Source: Gammaproteobacteria bacterium
Lineage (GTDB): Bacteria > Pseudomonadota > Gammaproteobacteria > Pseudomonadales > Azotimanducaceae
Length of the DNA stretch: 37,595 nucleotides
Direction: 5' to 3'
Assembly: GCA_016874135.1 (NCBI GenBank)
Contig: VGVE01000023.1
Span: forward strand, 1-37,595
Shown: positions 7,558 through 15,430 of the stretch, piece by piece
Layout: each line of letters begins with the position of its first letter
Position numbering within the stretch: the stretch's first letter is position 1
The notes under the pieces: model-generated
What the model was told of the DNA's origin: nothing
Databases searched by the model: none
Seen by the model: only the letters and a program-made list of their open reading frames with translations
Made by a program: the position numbers and the translations under genes

Positions 7558-8646
7558 ATGGCGAGACGTCGCGACACTACTGGCGCATCTCTCTCCTTCC
7601 TCGATGTCATGTCCTGCGGCTTCGGCGCAGTGGTCCTGCTGTACCTGATCATCAACCACAACACAGAGCGGGATGAACGAATTGTCAACCAGGAGCTGCT
7701 CGCAAGCCTGCGGCTGCTCGACTACCAGATTCTTGAAGGGGAAAAGGACCTCGCTGTCCTCATCAAACAGGTCGATGACACCCGTCGCCGGATCGAAGTA
7801 GCAGACCGGCGTCTGATCGCCGACCGGGACAAACAGGAAAAACAGAGTGATGCCGACGCTGAAAAGCCGGATGACTCAGCGGCGAAAGAGCCGACGGTTG
7901 ATGAGCTGAAATTCGAAATCGAAGTCATGGAGCAGGACGTCAAACGGCTGCGCGCAGCAGAGGCGGCCAACGACGGCGGCCGGTTGCTGCGTATCCAGGG
8001 CGAAGGCAATCGCCAGTATCTCACCGGACTTCGCATCGGCGGCCGCCACATCGCGATTGCCATCGATGGTTCCGCCAGCATGATGGATCCGTCCATCGTC
8101 AACGTATTGCGACGTCGCTACCAGAACGACGCTGCAAAACGATCCGCACCGAAGTGGGCACGTGCGGTACAAACCGTGGATTGGCTGGCCGCCCAGTTGC
8201 CGCTCGATTCGCAGTTCCAGCTGGTCGTGTTCAATGACAAATCCACGTCACTTTCTACGCCTGGCAAGTACGAATGGACCGCCGTGGGTGATGGCCAGAA
8301 GGTCCGCTCCGCTCTCGAACGCCTGCGACAGCATGTACCGGATGACGGCACGAGTCTCGAGAACCTGTTTCTCGAACTTCGCAACATGAAGCCCATGCCC
8401 GACAACGTGTACCTCATCACCGATTCACTGCCCACCATGGGGGCAGACAAACCGCGCAGCGCAACGATTACTGGTGAAAAGCGGCTTGAGCTCTTCCGCG
8501 ATGCCCGCCAGAAGATGCCGAACAACATTCCCATCAACGTGATCATGTTTCCGATGGAGGGTGATCCGTTCGCAGCCGGCGCGTTCTGGAATCTCGCCCG
8601 CGCAACCGGTGGCGCCTTTCTCGCGCCATCCAAGGATTGGCCATGA
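7558..8646 (+). CDS. Membrane-anchored vWA protein 1, ExbD/MotB-like N-terminal helix
   Basis: A 362-aa protein. A short basic cytoplasmic arm (MARRRDTTGA) precedes a single transmembrane helix beginning SFLDVMSCGFGAVVLLYLI (~12-32) with Asp16 near its cytoplasmic end. ExbD has PFIDVM at the same place, with the ion-binding Asp. A long charged coiled coil (~40-135) leads to a von Willebrand factor A domain (~162-362). Its MIDAS motif is DGSAS (170-174), and a threonine loop (DDGTSLE) and an Asp at YLITDS complete a likely metal site. Topology is N-in with the vWA domain in the periplasm. vWA domains bind protein ligands through the metal ion. The next gene encodes a paralogue of the same layout and overlaps by 4 nt, suggesting the two work as a pair with the channel protein. 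Confidence 0.88.
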   Translation: MARRRDTTGASLSFLDVMSCGFGAVVLLYLIINHNTERDERIVNQELLASLRLLDYQILEGEKDLAVLIKQVDDTRRRIEVADRRLIADRDKQEKQSDADAEKPDDSAAKEPTVDELKFEIEVMEQDVKRLRAAEAANDGGRLLRIQGEGNRQYLTGLRIGGRHIAIAIDGSASMMDPSIVNVLRRRYQNDAAKRSAPKWARAVQTVDWLAAQLPLDSQFQLVVFNDKSTSLSTPGKYEWTAVGDGQKVRSALERLRQHVPDDGTSLENLFLELRNMKPMPDNVYLITDSLPTMGADKPRSATITGEKRLELFRDARQKMPNNIPINVIMFPMEGDPFAAGAFWNLARATGGAFLAPSKDWP

Positions 8647-9638
8647 GCCGCATCACCCGCCGCCGCAGCGCAGAAGTATTTTCGCTGTCATTTCTGGACG
8701 TAATCTGCTGCGGCTTTGGCGCCATCATCCTTCTGCTCATGATTACCAAGGTCACCGCGCCACTTGTGCTCGAGCAGTCCGCTCTGAATCTCGAAGCGAC
8801 CGTAGCCATGCGCGAAAACGCCATGCATGAAATCCGCGGCCAAATCGATGAGCTGCAACGACAGCTCGATCTCGATCAGAACACACTGCGCGACAAACTC
8901 CGCATGCTGGCGGCTTTGGATGCCAATCTCACCCGCTTCAAGAGCAAATCCCTAGCGACGAAAGAAGAGGCGGAAGAAACACTGCTCGCTAAACAGAAGC
9001 TCGCGAGCATCCGACAGTCGCTGACCGATGAAATGGAGCGACTGCTCGGTGCCGGCTTTACACCACAGAACGATCTGGTTGGCGGGGTTGCGGTCGACAG
9101 CGAGTATGTCATTTTCGTCATCGACACTTCAGGCAGCATGCAGAGCATGGCGTGGCCTGTGGTCATCAGGAAGGTGCAGGAGGCGCTTGCCGTATACCCC
9201 AACCTGAAAGGCATCCAGGTGATGAGTGACGAAGGCGACTACATGTTCCCGGGGTTCGCCGGCACATGGATTCCTGACAGCCCAGCACGACGGGCCAGCA
9301 TCATCGATACGCTGCGGGGCTGGGCGCCGTTTTCGAACTCCAGCCCGGTGGAGGGCATCGAGGCCGCCATCGACGACTTTTTTGCGAGCGACAAGCGCAT
9401 CAGCATTTATGTCTTCGGGGACGACTTCACCGGCGACTCGATCGAGAAAATCATCGACGATGTCGATTCGTTGAATTCCCAGGAAACCGGTGACCGCCGC
9501 CGCGTGCGGATCAACGCCATCGGGTTTCCGGTGTATGTGGATCGACCGAACGTCAGGACCTACCGTTTCGCGGCGATGATGCGAGAGCTCGCCTACCGCA
9601 ACGAGGGGACTTTTGTCGGCCTCTCGGAATTGCAGTAG
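8643..9638 (+). CDS. Membrane-anchored vWA protein 2, paralogue of the preceding gene
   Basis: A 331-aa protein starting at the ATG overlapping the previous stop (ATGA); an in-frame TTG two codons upstream is less likely. A basic arm (MSRITRRRSAEVF) is followed by a transmembrane helix SLSFLDVICCGFGAIILLLM (~15-34) with Asp19, nearly the same as in the first vWA protein. A coiled coil spans ~45-135 and the vWA domain ~153-331. The MIDAS motif is canonical DTSGS (161-165). The shared FLDVxxCGFGAxxLL helix shows descent from a common ancestor by duplication, while the rest has diverged. Because A5B2 channel complexes contain two B chains, two B-like proteins made in equal amount could form a heterodimer. 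That is inference. The periplasmic vWA domain probably contacts the PEGA, TPR or lipoprotein products of the locus. Confidence 0.9.
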   Translation: MSRITRRRSAEVFSLSFLDVICCGFGAIILLLMITKVTAPLVLEQSALNLEATVAMRENAMHEIRGQIDELQRQLDLDQNTLRDKLRMLAALDANLTRFKSKSLATKEEAEETLLAKQKLASIRQSLTDEMERLLGAGFTPQNDLVGGVAVDSEYVIFVIDTSGSMQSMAWPVVIRKVQEALAVYPNLKGIQVMSDEGDYMFPGFAGTWIPDSPARRASIIDTLRGWAPFSNSSPVEGIEAAIDDFFASDKRISIYVFGDDFTGDSIEKIIDDVDSLNSQETGDRRRVRINAIGFPVYVDRPNVRTYRFAAMMRELAYRNEGTFVGLSELQ

Positions 9639-9696
9639 GCTGGGCCGAGGTGAGATCAATAAGACCCGGGGCAGGCATGAGAAGGGGTTTCGTATC

Positions 9697-10311
9697 ATGA
9701 TCGCGCGCCGCTTGCGGATGATGCTGGCGCTTGGCCTGTTAACACTCGCCGGTTGTTCCGCACCCAAAGTTGCCGTGCAGGGTACATTCCCCGTCCCACT
9801 CGTGAACCCCTACCCGATTCATGTGGGCTGGCATCTGGATTCGGCGCTTACCTCCTATGTTCACAAGGAGAAAATAGATCGCGGCGGCGAGTGGGTGATT
9901 TCTGTCGGTGCCGTCCAACAGTCCATGTTCGACAGCCTCTCGAAAGGCATGTTCAAGGGTTATACGTTCCTCGACTCGTGGGAGTCTTCCGCGCCGGTGC
10001 AGCTGATCTTCGTGCCCAGCATTGAACAATTGCAGTTCTCGACGCCCAAACAGACGCGCTCTAAATATTTCGAAGTCTGGATCAAGTACAAGTTTGAATT
10101 GCGAAATCCCGATGGCACCTCCCGCGGCGAGTTTCCACTCACCGCCTACGGCAAAGCCCACATCCAGAATTATTCGATGAACACCAATTCAGCGGCCTTG
10201 CAGGAAGCGGCGAACGCGGCCTGCCGGGATGCGATGGCATTTTTCGCACTGCAGTTCAGAACCCTCGGACCGGTCAAGGCTTGGCTGGATCAAAACGGAC
10301 TCGGGAGTTGA
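9697..10311 (+). CDS. Lipoprotein of unknown function in the vWA/TolQ-like locus
   Basis: A 204-aa protein with a type II signal peptide and the lipobox LAGC (Cys20). The ATG at 9697 is preceded by GAAGGGG; in-frame starts further upstream would bury the signal peptide and are rejected. The mature protein looks alpha/beta, with IHVGWHLDSAL near its start and a strand-rich middle (LIFVPSIEQLQF, FEVWIKYKFELRN). This is reminiscent of LptE or ABC-auxiliary lipoproteins, but I cannot place it in a named family. It lies 58 nt after the second vWA gene and 2 nt before a second lipoprotein gene, so the two lipoproteins are almost certainly coexpressed. A role in tethering or capping the complex at the outer membrane is a guess. 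Confidence 0.8.
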   Translation: MIARRLRMMLALGLLTLAGCSAPKVAVQGTFPVPLVNPYPIHVGWHLDSALTSYVHKEKIDRGGEWVISVGAVQQSMFDSLSKGMFKGYTFLDSWESSAPVQLIFVPSIEQLQFSTPKQTRSKYFEVWIKYKFELRNPDGTSRGEFPLTAYGKAHIQNYSMNTNSAALQEAANAACRDAMAFFALQFRTLGPVKAWLDQNGLGS

Positions 10312-10313
10312 CC

Positions 10314-10970
10314 ATGTCGAGACACTTGCGTTCGATGCTGGCCTTCGCAGCCCTGTTGTACCTAGGTGGCTGCGTAACGGCACGAGTGGAAGAAATCCGC
10401 GAGGGTCACACCACGATCAGTGGCGGCGATGCCATTGCCGTACTCGGCAAACGCGACCGGCCGAGCGCCACGGAAACCGAGTTTGATTTCGTGGAGTGCG
10501 TGTCGCGCAACATGGGCAGCGAAGTACCGGTCATCGCGGAACGCACCTTTCGCGATACCCTCTTCCCTTGGTTTGAACCGCGCACTGCGCCGGCCAACAC
10601 CCGCGATCTTCCCGAACTGATTGGCCACCCGATGTTCGTTGAGCGCCTCAACAGCATCGGTGTGAAATATCTCATCTGGATCGAAGGTTCGACGCGTCGT
10701 ACCGACTCTGCGGGCACGATGAGTTGCACCGTTTCACCTGCGGGAGGTGGCTGCTTCGGTTTCCTCACCTGGGAGAATGACTCGGAATACGAAGCCTCGA
10801 TCTGGGACATCAAGGAAGGTCACACCGTGGGCAAAGTCAGCTCCGAAGCCGTCGGCACCAGTTACATGCCGGCTCTGATCGTTCCCGTGCCGATCATCGC
10901 TCGGGTCAAGAACTCCGCCTGCTCATCCCTTGCTAACCAGCTGACGACATTCCTAACCGACGCATCCTGA
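10314..10970 (+). CDS. Second lipoprotein of unknown function, last gene of the locus
   Basis: A 218-aa protein starting at the ATG 2 nt after the previous stop. The lipobox LGGC places the lipidated Cys at 20. Recognisable sections are DAIAVLGKRDRPS, a Cys in the segment FVECVSRNMG, TLFPWFEPRTAP, GVKYLIWIEGSTRR and CTVSPAGGGCFGFLTW, with a late Cys (NSACSSLANQL). Four cysteines in the mature part beyond the lipidated one may form disulfides. I have a general memory of similar conserved proteobacterial lipoproteins with the LFPWFEP and GGCFGF segments but no functional name. The stop codon directly abuts the stop of a convergent 36-codon gene on the minus strand, and no intrinsic terminator is visible between them. 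Confidence 0.82.
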   Translation: MSRHLRSMLAFAALLYLGGCVTARVEEIREGHTTISGGDAIAVLGKRDRPSATETEFDFVECVSRNMGSEVPVIAERTFRDTLFPWFEPRTAPANTRDLPELIGHPMFVERLNSIGVKYLIWIEGSTRRTDSAGTMSCTVSPAGGGCFGFLTWENDSEYEASIWDIKEGHTVGKVSSEAVGTSYMPALIVPVPIIARVKNSACSSLANQLTTFLTDAS

Positions 10971-11081
10971 CTACGCTTGGAACCCGGAAAACACTGCGTG
11001 GGCGAAGAACCACACCATCACTACCCAGAGCAGCGTGCGCTCGTCCATTCGTGCTGCAATGGTGTCACCCATCCTGCTCAT
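10971..11081 (-). CDS. 36-aa single-helix membrane peptide
   Basis: A short ORF on the minus strand with ATG at 11081 and TAG at 10971. The start is preceded by GAGGA with 6 nt spacing, a good ribosome-binding site. The product has a charged amphipathic N-terminus (MSRMGDTIAARMDER) and one hydrophobic helix (~17-33, LLWVVMVWFFAHAVF), ending SGFQA. It lies about 90 nt downstream of the methyltransferase gene on the same strand, so it may be cotranscribed with it. Its stop abuts the stop of the convergent lipoprotein gene. The ribosome-binding site, helix and position make it credible; no family is known to me. Confidence 0.55.
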   Translation of the reverse strand: MSRMGDTIAARMDERTLLWVVMVWFFAHAVFSGFQA

Positions 11082-11173
11082 GTCTCGTCCTCAAGGATTC
11101 AGATTCTGGATGTCCTCGAGACGGGAGTAGCCGCAAAAAGGTTTGAATCGCCTGGATCATACCGCCGAGCGAA

Positions 11174-11803
11174 TCAGGCTGGCCGCATCTCCACCACTTC
11201 GCCTTCAAATCGCTCCGGCTCCACGGAATACCATTCCGCAAGCGACACCTTGTGTTTGCCGTTGCAGAGGTCGCACATCTCATAGAAGGTCGGGCGACCC
11301 GGGTCGGCAAAGATCACCCGCTTCACCCCGGCATCGAACGCACGATCCACCAGTTTTGCGAGGGGCTTCACGAGTTCGTCCCAGAAACAGATATCAGAAC
11401 CGACCACGATGTCGAACTCGCCCAGTTCGTCGGTCGAGAGTTTCTTGAAACTCTTCACCATCTTGGCCACTTCAACGTTGTTGAGTTCGGCGAGCACATC
11501 GAGGTAGGGGAATACGTCCTTGTCGATGTCCAGTGCGGTGACCTTGCCGCTGAAACGCGAGGCACAGAAGACTGACAACGGTCCCCAGCCACTGCCTACT
11601 TCGATGACCCGGGAGCGTGTTGGAATCGGTCGATGCTGCAGGTAATCCATCACCAGATAACTGGCATGCCATGGGCGATGGCCGTGTACTGACGGCTGGT
11701 ACTGTTTTTTCATCTGCCGGATGAGTTTGTGTTTGTTCTCCAGCAGATAGATGCCATAAGCCTCGTAAAGGTAGGGTTCCGGTGAGCGTTCTAGTTTGGG
11801 CAT
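11174..11803 (-). CDS. Class I SAM-dependent methyltransferase
   Basis: A 209-aa protein of the Rossmann-fold methyltransferase class. Motif I is VIEVGSGWGPLSVF (~66-79), motif II ends in the acidic residue of ALDID, and the motif IV region reads FDIVVGSDICFWDEL. The late segment VIFADPGRPTFYEM resembles the METTL/ETFB lysine-methyltransferase group, whose members modify protein lysines. On that basis a protein substrate is possible, but the sequence does not reveal it. The ATG at 11803 has GACGGA upstream. It is transcribed divergently from the suf operon, with about 300 nt between them, and toward the 36-aa peptide gene. It overlaps no other gene. Confidence 0.85.
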   Translation of the reverse strand: MPKLERSPEPYLYEAYGIYLLENKHKLIRQMKKQYQPSVHGHRPWHASYLVMDYLQHRPIPTRSRVIEVGSGWGPLSVFCASRFSGKVTALDIDKDVFPYLDVLAELNNVEVAKMVKSFKKLSTDELGEFDIVVGSDICFWDELVKPLAKLVDRAFDAGVKRVIFADPGRPTFYEMCDLCNGKHKVSLAEWYSVEPERFEGEVVEMRPA

Positions 11804-11846
11804 GGGTTTCCGTCAGCTACCGATGTTACGGCCACGCCCGTCAAAC

Positions 11847-11861
11847 CTCCGTCAGACGGAG
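11847..11861. promoter_or_regulatory. 15-nt palindrome CTCCGTCAGACGGAG
   Basis: A perfect inverted repeat (CTCCGTC, one central base, GACGGAG) 44 nt upstream of the methyltransferase start. It could be an operator for that gene or a small hairpin. There is no U-run after it on either strand, so a terminator is unlikely. Its function is unknown. Confidence 0.35.
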
Positions 11862-12031
11862 CTGCGCAAAAAGCGCGCTGTCCAGGCGCGAAAGCTGCGC
11901 AGTGTAACAAGGCTCCTGCGATGAATCGCCGTGATTCTTGGGAAGTTTTCCGATGTTCACGGGGGGTTTTCAGGGTCATCGAGGCACCCCGTTTGCACCA
12001 ACAGGGAAGCACCGTTCGGTTTACCACGGCA

Positions 12032-12056
12032 AAAGCTGACTAAAATACTCGGGTAT
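12032..12056 (+). promoter_or_regulatory. IscR type 1-like operator of the suf operon
   Basis: The 25-nt site contains GCTGACTAAAATACTCGGG. Aligned to the E. coli IscR type 1 consensus (ATASYYGACTRWWWYAGTCRRSTAT) it matches at 23 of 25 positions by my count; the misses are at positions 2 and 17. TAAAAT at 12041-12046 could be a -10 element, with TTTACC at 12020-12025 as a weak -35 (15-nt spacer), so binding would block the promoter. Type 1 sites are bound by [2Fe-2S]-IscR, giving repression when clusters are plentiful. No IscR gene is in the window. Confidence 0.7.
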
Positions 12057-12108
12057 TTCCCCACGCCTGCGATAGACTACGCACACCCCGACTCCAGCCA
12101 CATCACCC

Positions 12109-13596
12109 GTGTCCAATTCCACAGTCGAACCCAGCATCGAAGACCGCCTGAACCGAGACTATGCCGCGGGATTCGAAAGCGACGTTGAAGCAGATACTTT
12201 CCCGCCGGGCCTGTCTGCGGATGTGGTTCGCGCTATTTCGGAGCGCAAGAATGAACCCGCATGGCTCACCGAATGGCGCCTTAAAGCGTGGGACATCTGG
12301 ACCTCGATGCCGGAACCCGAATGGGCCCACCTGCATTTTCCGAAAGTGGACTTCCAGGCCATCTCCTACTTTTCCGCTCCCCGCAGCCAGAAGGACGGAC
12401 CCAAGTCCCTAGATGAAGTTGACCCTGAGTTGTTGCGCACCTATGAACGTCTCGGCATCCCCCTGCATGAACGCGCTGCGCTTGCGGGTGTTTTCAACGA
12501 AGACACTCCGGCGCGTCCGGAGGTTGCAGTGGATGCCGTGTTCGACAGCGTTTCCATCACCACCACGTTCAAGGACCGGCTCGCAGAGTCAGGTGTGATT
12601 TTTTGCCCGCTGTCGGAAGCCGTTCATACCCACCCGGAGCTGATACAGAAATATCTCGGCAGCGTCGTCCCACAATCCGACAACTTCTACGCCGCTCTCA
12701 ACAGCGCAGTCTTCAGCGATGGTTCCTTCGTCTACATCCCGCCTGGCGTTCGTTGTCCGATGGAGCTGTCGACCTACTTTCGCATCAACGCCCGCAACAC
12801 CGGCCAGTTCGAACGCACCCTGATCATCGCCGAACGCGGGGCCTACGTGAGCTATCTCGAAGGCTGTACCGCACCGATGCGTGATGAAAACCAGTTGCAC
12901 GCAGCAGTGGTGGAGCTGGTCGCCCTCGATGATGCACGCGTCAAGTACTCAACCGTACAGAACTGGTACCCCGGGGACGCCGAAGGGCGAGGTGGCATCT
13001 ACAACTTCGTCACCAAACGCGGTGCCTGCCTTGGCCAACGCTCGCATATTTCCTGGACCCAAGTGGAGACCGGTTCGGCAATTACCTGGAAGTACCCGAG
13101 TGTCGTGCTGCGTGGGGATGACAGCATCGGTGAGTTCTACTCCGTAGCGCTCACCAACAACCTGCAGCAGGCCGACACCGGAACGAAGATGGTTCACCTC
13201 GGTCGAAATACACGTAGCACCATCGTCTCCAAGGGCATCAGTGCAGGGCGCAGCCAGAACAGCTATCGCGGGCTCGTCCGCATCTCACCCGCTGCCGCCG
13301 GCGCACGCAATCACACCCAGTGTGATTCGTTGTTACTCGGTTCAAAGTGTGGTGCGCACACGTTTCCCTACATCGAAAGTGGCAATCCATCAGCGACCGT
13401 TGAACACGAAGCCACGACTACCCGGGTGAGTGATGACCAGCTGTTTCTCTGCGCACAACGCGGGATCGACGCGGAAAAAGCCGTCAGCATGATCGTCAAC
13501 GGATTCTGTCGCGATGTCTTCCGCGAGCTGCCGATGGAGTTTGCTGTGGAAGCCGGCAAGTTGCTGGAAGTGAGCCTCGAAGGAGCAGTCGGATGA
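12109..13596 (+). CDS. sufB: SufB, Fe-S cluster assembly scaffold subunit
   Basis: A 495-aa protein, the same length as E. coli SufB and collinear with it in its second half ([60 protein letters not shown]). SufB forms the SufBC2D complex that builds Fe-S clusters from SufS/SufE-derived persulfide sulfur. Cys405, the E. coli cluster/sulfur acceptor, is present at residue 405 ([10 protein letters not shown]). The start is GTG at 12109, giving an N-terminus that fits the family, without a clear ribosome-binding site. It is the first gene of a seven-gene suf operon and lies ~50 nt downstream of an IscR-type operator. The sufC start overlaps its stop by 4 nt. Confidence 0.97.
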   Translation: MSNSTVEPSIEDRLNRDYAAGFESDVEADTFPPGLSADVVRAISERKNEPAWLTEWRLKAWDIWTSMPEPEWAHLHFPKVDFQAISYFSAPRSQKDGPKSLDEVDPELLRTYERLGIPLHERAALAGVFNEDTPARPEVAVDAVFDSVSITTTFKDRLAESGVIFCPLSEAVHTHPELIQKYLGSVVPQSDNFYAALNSAVFSDGSFVYIPPGVRCPMELSTYFRINARNTGQFERTLIIAERGAYVSYLEGCTAPMRDENQLHAAVVELVALDDARVKYSTVQNWYPGDAEGRGGIYNFVTKRGACLGQRSHISWTQVETGSAITWKYPSVVLRGDDSIGEFYSVALTNNLQQADTGTKMVHLGRNTRSTIVSKGISAGRSQNSYRGLVRISPAAAGARNHTQCDSLLLGSKCGAHTFPYIESGNPSATVEHEATTTRVSDDQLFLCAQRGIDAEKAVSMIVNGFCRDVFRELPMEFAVEAGKLLEVSLEGAVG

Positions 13597-14351
13597 ACCG
13601 GCTCGACATCCGCGATCTGCGGGTTGCCGTCAACGGCAAAGGGATCCTCAACGGACTCTCACTGCAGATCGGCCCCGGCGAGGTGCATGCTATCATGGGC
13701 CCGAATGGCTCGGGCAAGAGCACGCTCTCTCATGTGTTGGCGGGCCGGCCGGGATACGAAGTAACCGGTGGAGAAGTGCGCTTCCGCGGTGAGGATCTCC
13801 TCTCGATGGAACCGGAACAACGGGCTTGCAAAGGGCTCTTTCTCGCCTTCCAGTATCCGGTGGAGATTCCCGGCGTCTCCAACATGGAGTTTCTGCGGAC
13901 GGCGGCGGAGTCCCAGGCAAAGGCACGCGGTGAAAGTCCGCCAACAGCCGTCGAACTGATGCGCTCGCTGCGGCAAATCGCAGCCGAACTCCATCTCAAT
14001 CCCGATTTCCTCAAGCGCGGTGTCAACGAAGGTTTCAGCGGCGGCGAAAAGAAACGCAACGAGATACTGCAAATGAGCTTTCTGCGGCCGGCGATGTCAA
14101 TTCTCGATGAAACCGACTCAGGGCTCGACATCGATGCGCTGCGTATCGTGGGTGAAGGCGTCACGCGCTACATCCGGTCGAATCCGGAATTTTCCGTGCT
14201 GCTCATTACACACTATCAGCGGCTGCTCAATCATATCGTTCCAGACCATGTACACGTTCTGGCCGGCGGCCGCATCGTTGAATCCGGTGACCGCTCGCTC
14301 GCACTGCGCCTTGAAGCGAAAGGGTACGCAGGCATCGACACTGCATCATGA
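13593..14351 (+). CDS. sufC: SufC, ABC-type ATPase of the SufBC2D complex
   Basis: A 252-aa soluble ABC ATPase. Walker A is GPNGSGKST (36-44), the Q-loop lies in [12 protein letters not shown], the signature is SGGEKKRNE (~149-157), and Walker B is [12 protein letters not shown] (Asp172, Glu173). The switch His follows in [10 protein letters not shown]. SufC binds SufB and SufD, and its ATP-driven dimerisation opens the SufB-SufD interface for cluster assembly. KKRNEI and the DETDSGLD variant of Walker B are typical of SufC rather than of transporters, and no permease gene is nearby. Its ends overlap sufB and sufD by 4 nt each (ATGA), suggesting translational coupling and balanced amounts. 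Confidence 0.97.
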   Translation: MNRLDIRDLRVAVNGKGILNGLSLQIGPGEVHAIMGPNGSGKSTLSHVLAGRPGYEVTGGEVRFRGEDLLSMEPEQRACKGLFLAFQYPVEIPGVSNMEFLRTAAESQAKARGESPPTAVELMRSLRQIAAELHLNPDFLKRGVNEGFSGGEKKRNEILQMSFLRPAMSILDETDSGLDIDALRIVGEGVTRYIRSNPEFSVLLITHYQRLLNHIVPDHVHVLAGGRIVESGDRSLALRLEAKGYAGIDTAS

Positions 14352-15430
14352 GCAGGCTTGCCGGCAGGTTGTCCAGCCAATCCCGCGATCGTCTCGAGGC
14401 GCTCAGTACCGCCCCGCAGGCCGATCCAAAAGTTCGTGAGAGCTGGAAGTACAATCCGGTGAACCGGTCGCTGGCGCTGTTGAGTGACGTGGATGTTGCT
14501 GGACCTTCCGCCATCAGCGGTCTCGATCAACGTGGCGTTTCGTTTATCGAAAACGTCCAACCCGACGAAGCCGAAATCGCCACCCTTCTCTCCCAGTCGG
14601 TGAATAGTCCACCTTCTGCGCGGGCGCTGCTGCTGGCTGAGAGCGTCGACCGGCTGATCGTGAATGATCGGCTTGCACTACCGCTTCGCATCACGCGCAC
14701 CGACGCAAGACACCCGTTGCTGATCACTGTATCGCCACAGAGTGAAGTGGTTATCGAAGAACTGGCGGAAACCTCAGCTACAGGCTGGATCTGTCTGCAC
14801 GTGCGGGACGGCGCGATGGTGAGCTACAACCGGCTGCGCAGTGAACGGGCATCGTCCGAGTGGCAGCGGCTCGTGATGAAACTCGAACGCGACGCCAGGC
14901 TGCATCTCAACCACTATGCCACGGGCAGTACATTGCGTCGGCTCGATGCGCTGATCGAACTGGCTGGCGCGGGCGCGGAACTCGACCTGCAGAGTGCCTG
15001 GACGGCTGCAGCAAGGGAGAAGATTGACCAACAGTGGCACGTCGAACATACCGCACCACAGACCACCAGTCGGCAGGTCCACCACGGCATCGCTGACGGC
15101 AACGCCACCACTACATTTCGCGGACGCATCTTCATCGGCACCGACTGCCGCCAGGCGAACGCCGATCTGATCAACCGCAACCTCGCACTGTCTGCGGGTG
15201 CTACCTGCAATACCAAGCCGGAACTCGAAATCCACAACGATGACGTACGCTGCAGCCACGGAGCGACGGTAGGACAGTTGTCGGATGACAGTGTGTTCTA
15301 CTTCCGTTCACGGGGCGTTTCGCCGAATACCGCACGACGGTTACTCGCTGCCGGGTTCATTCGCAGCACGCTGCGCGGTTCCTTGAGCGCGGGCGCGCGC
15401 TTGGCTCTGACAGGTACTGCCGATGAGTAG
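14348..15430 (+). CDS. sufD: SufD, Fe-S cluster assembly subunit
   Basis: A 360-aa protein, shorter than the ~420 residues of E. coli SufD and with a compact N-terminal helical part. The C-terminal beta-helix region carries the family pattern: GRIFIGTDCRQANADLINRN, then NTKPELEIHNDDVRCSHGAT. The His of CSHG corresponds to E. coli His360, which with SufB Cys405 forms the proposed cluster-assembly site. The gene starts with an ATGA overlap to sufC and its end overlaps the sufS start by 8 nt. The shortened N-terminus is common among SufD proteins outside enterics, so I do not read it as damage. Confidence 0.95.
   Translation: MSRLAGRLSSQSRDRLEALSTAPQADPKVRESWKYNPVNRSLALLSDVDVAGPSAISGLDQRGVSFIENVQPDEAEIATLLSQSVNSPPSARALLLAESVDRLIVNDRLALPLRITRTDARHPLLITVSPQSEVVIEELAETSATGWICLHVRDGAMVSYNRLRSERASSEWQRLVMKLERDARLHLNHYATGSTLRRLDALIELAGAGAELDLQSAWTAAAREKIDQQWHVEHTAPQTTSRQVHHGIADGNATTTFRGRIFIGTDCRQANADLINRNLALSAGATCNTKPELEIHNDDVRCSHGATVGQLSDDSVFYFRSRGVSPNTARRLLAAGFIRSTLRGSLSAGARLALTGTADE

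Larger units (their letters stand above)
11804..12108. other. Divergent intergenic region between methyltransferase gene and suf operon
   Basis: About 305 nt. It holds a 15-nt palindrome at 11847-11861, a direct repeat AGCTGCGCA at 11860-11868 and 11893-11901, and the IscR-type operator at 12032-12056. A 78-codon minus-strand ORF crosses it but lacks a ribosome-binding site and coding character, so I do not call it. Promoters for both directions must lie here. Confidence 0.6.

Noticed and set aside
294..10970. The locus as a Zorya or Tol-Pal system
   Set aside because: No OmpA-like ZorB, no helicase ZorD, no TolA, TolB or Pal; the channel's tail is short and the B-like proteins carry vWA domains.
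11791..12027. 78-codon minus-strand frame in the suf upstream region
   Set aside because: No ribosome-binding site, odd composition, and it covers the palindrome and the likely promoters.
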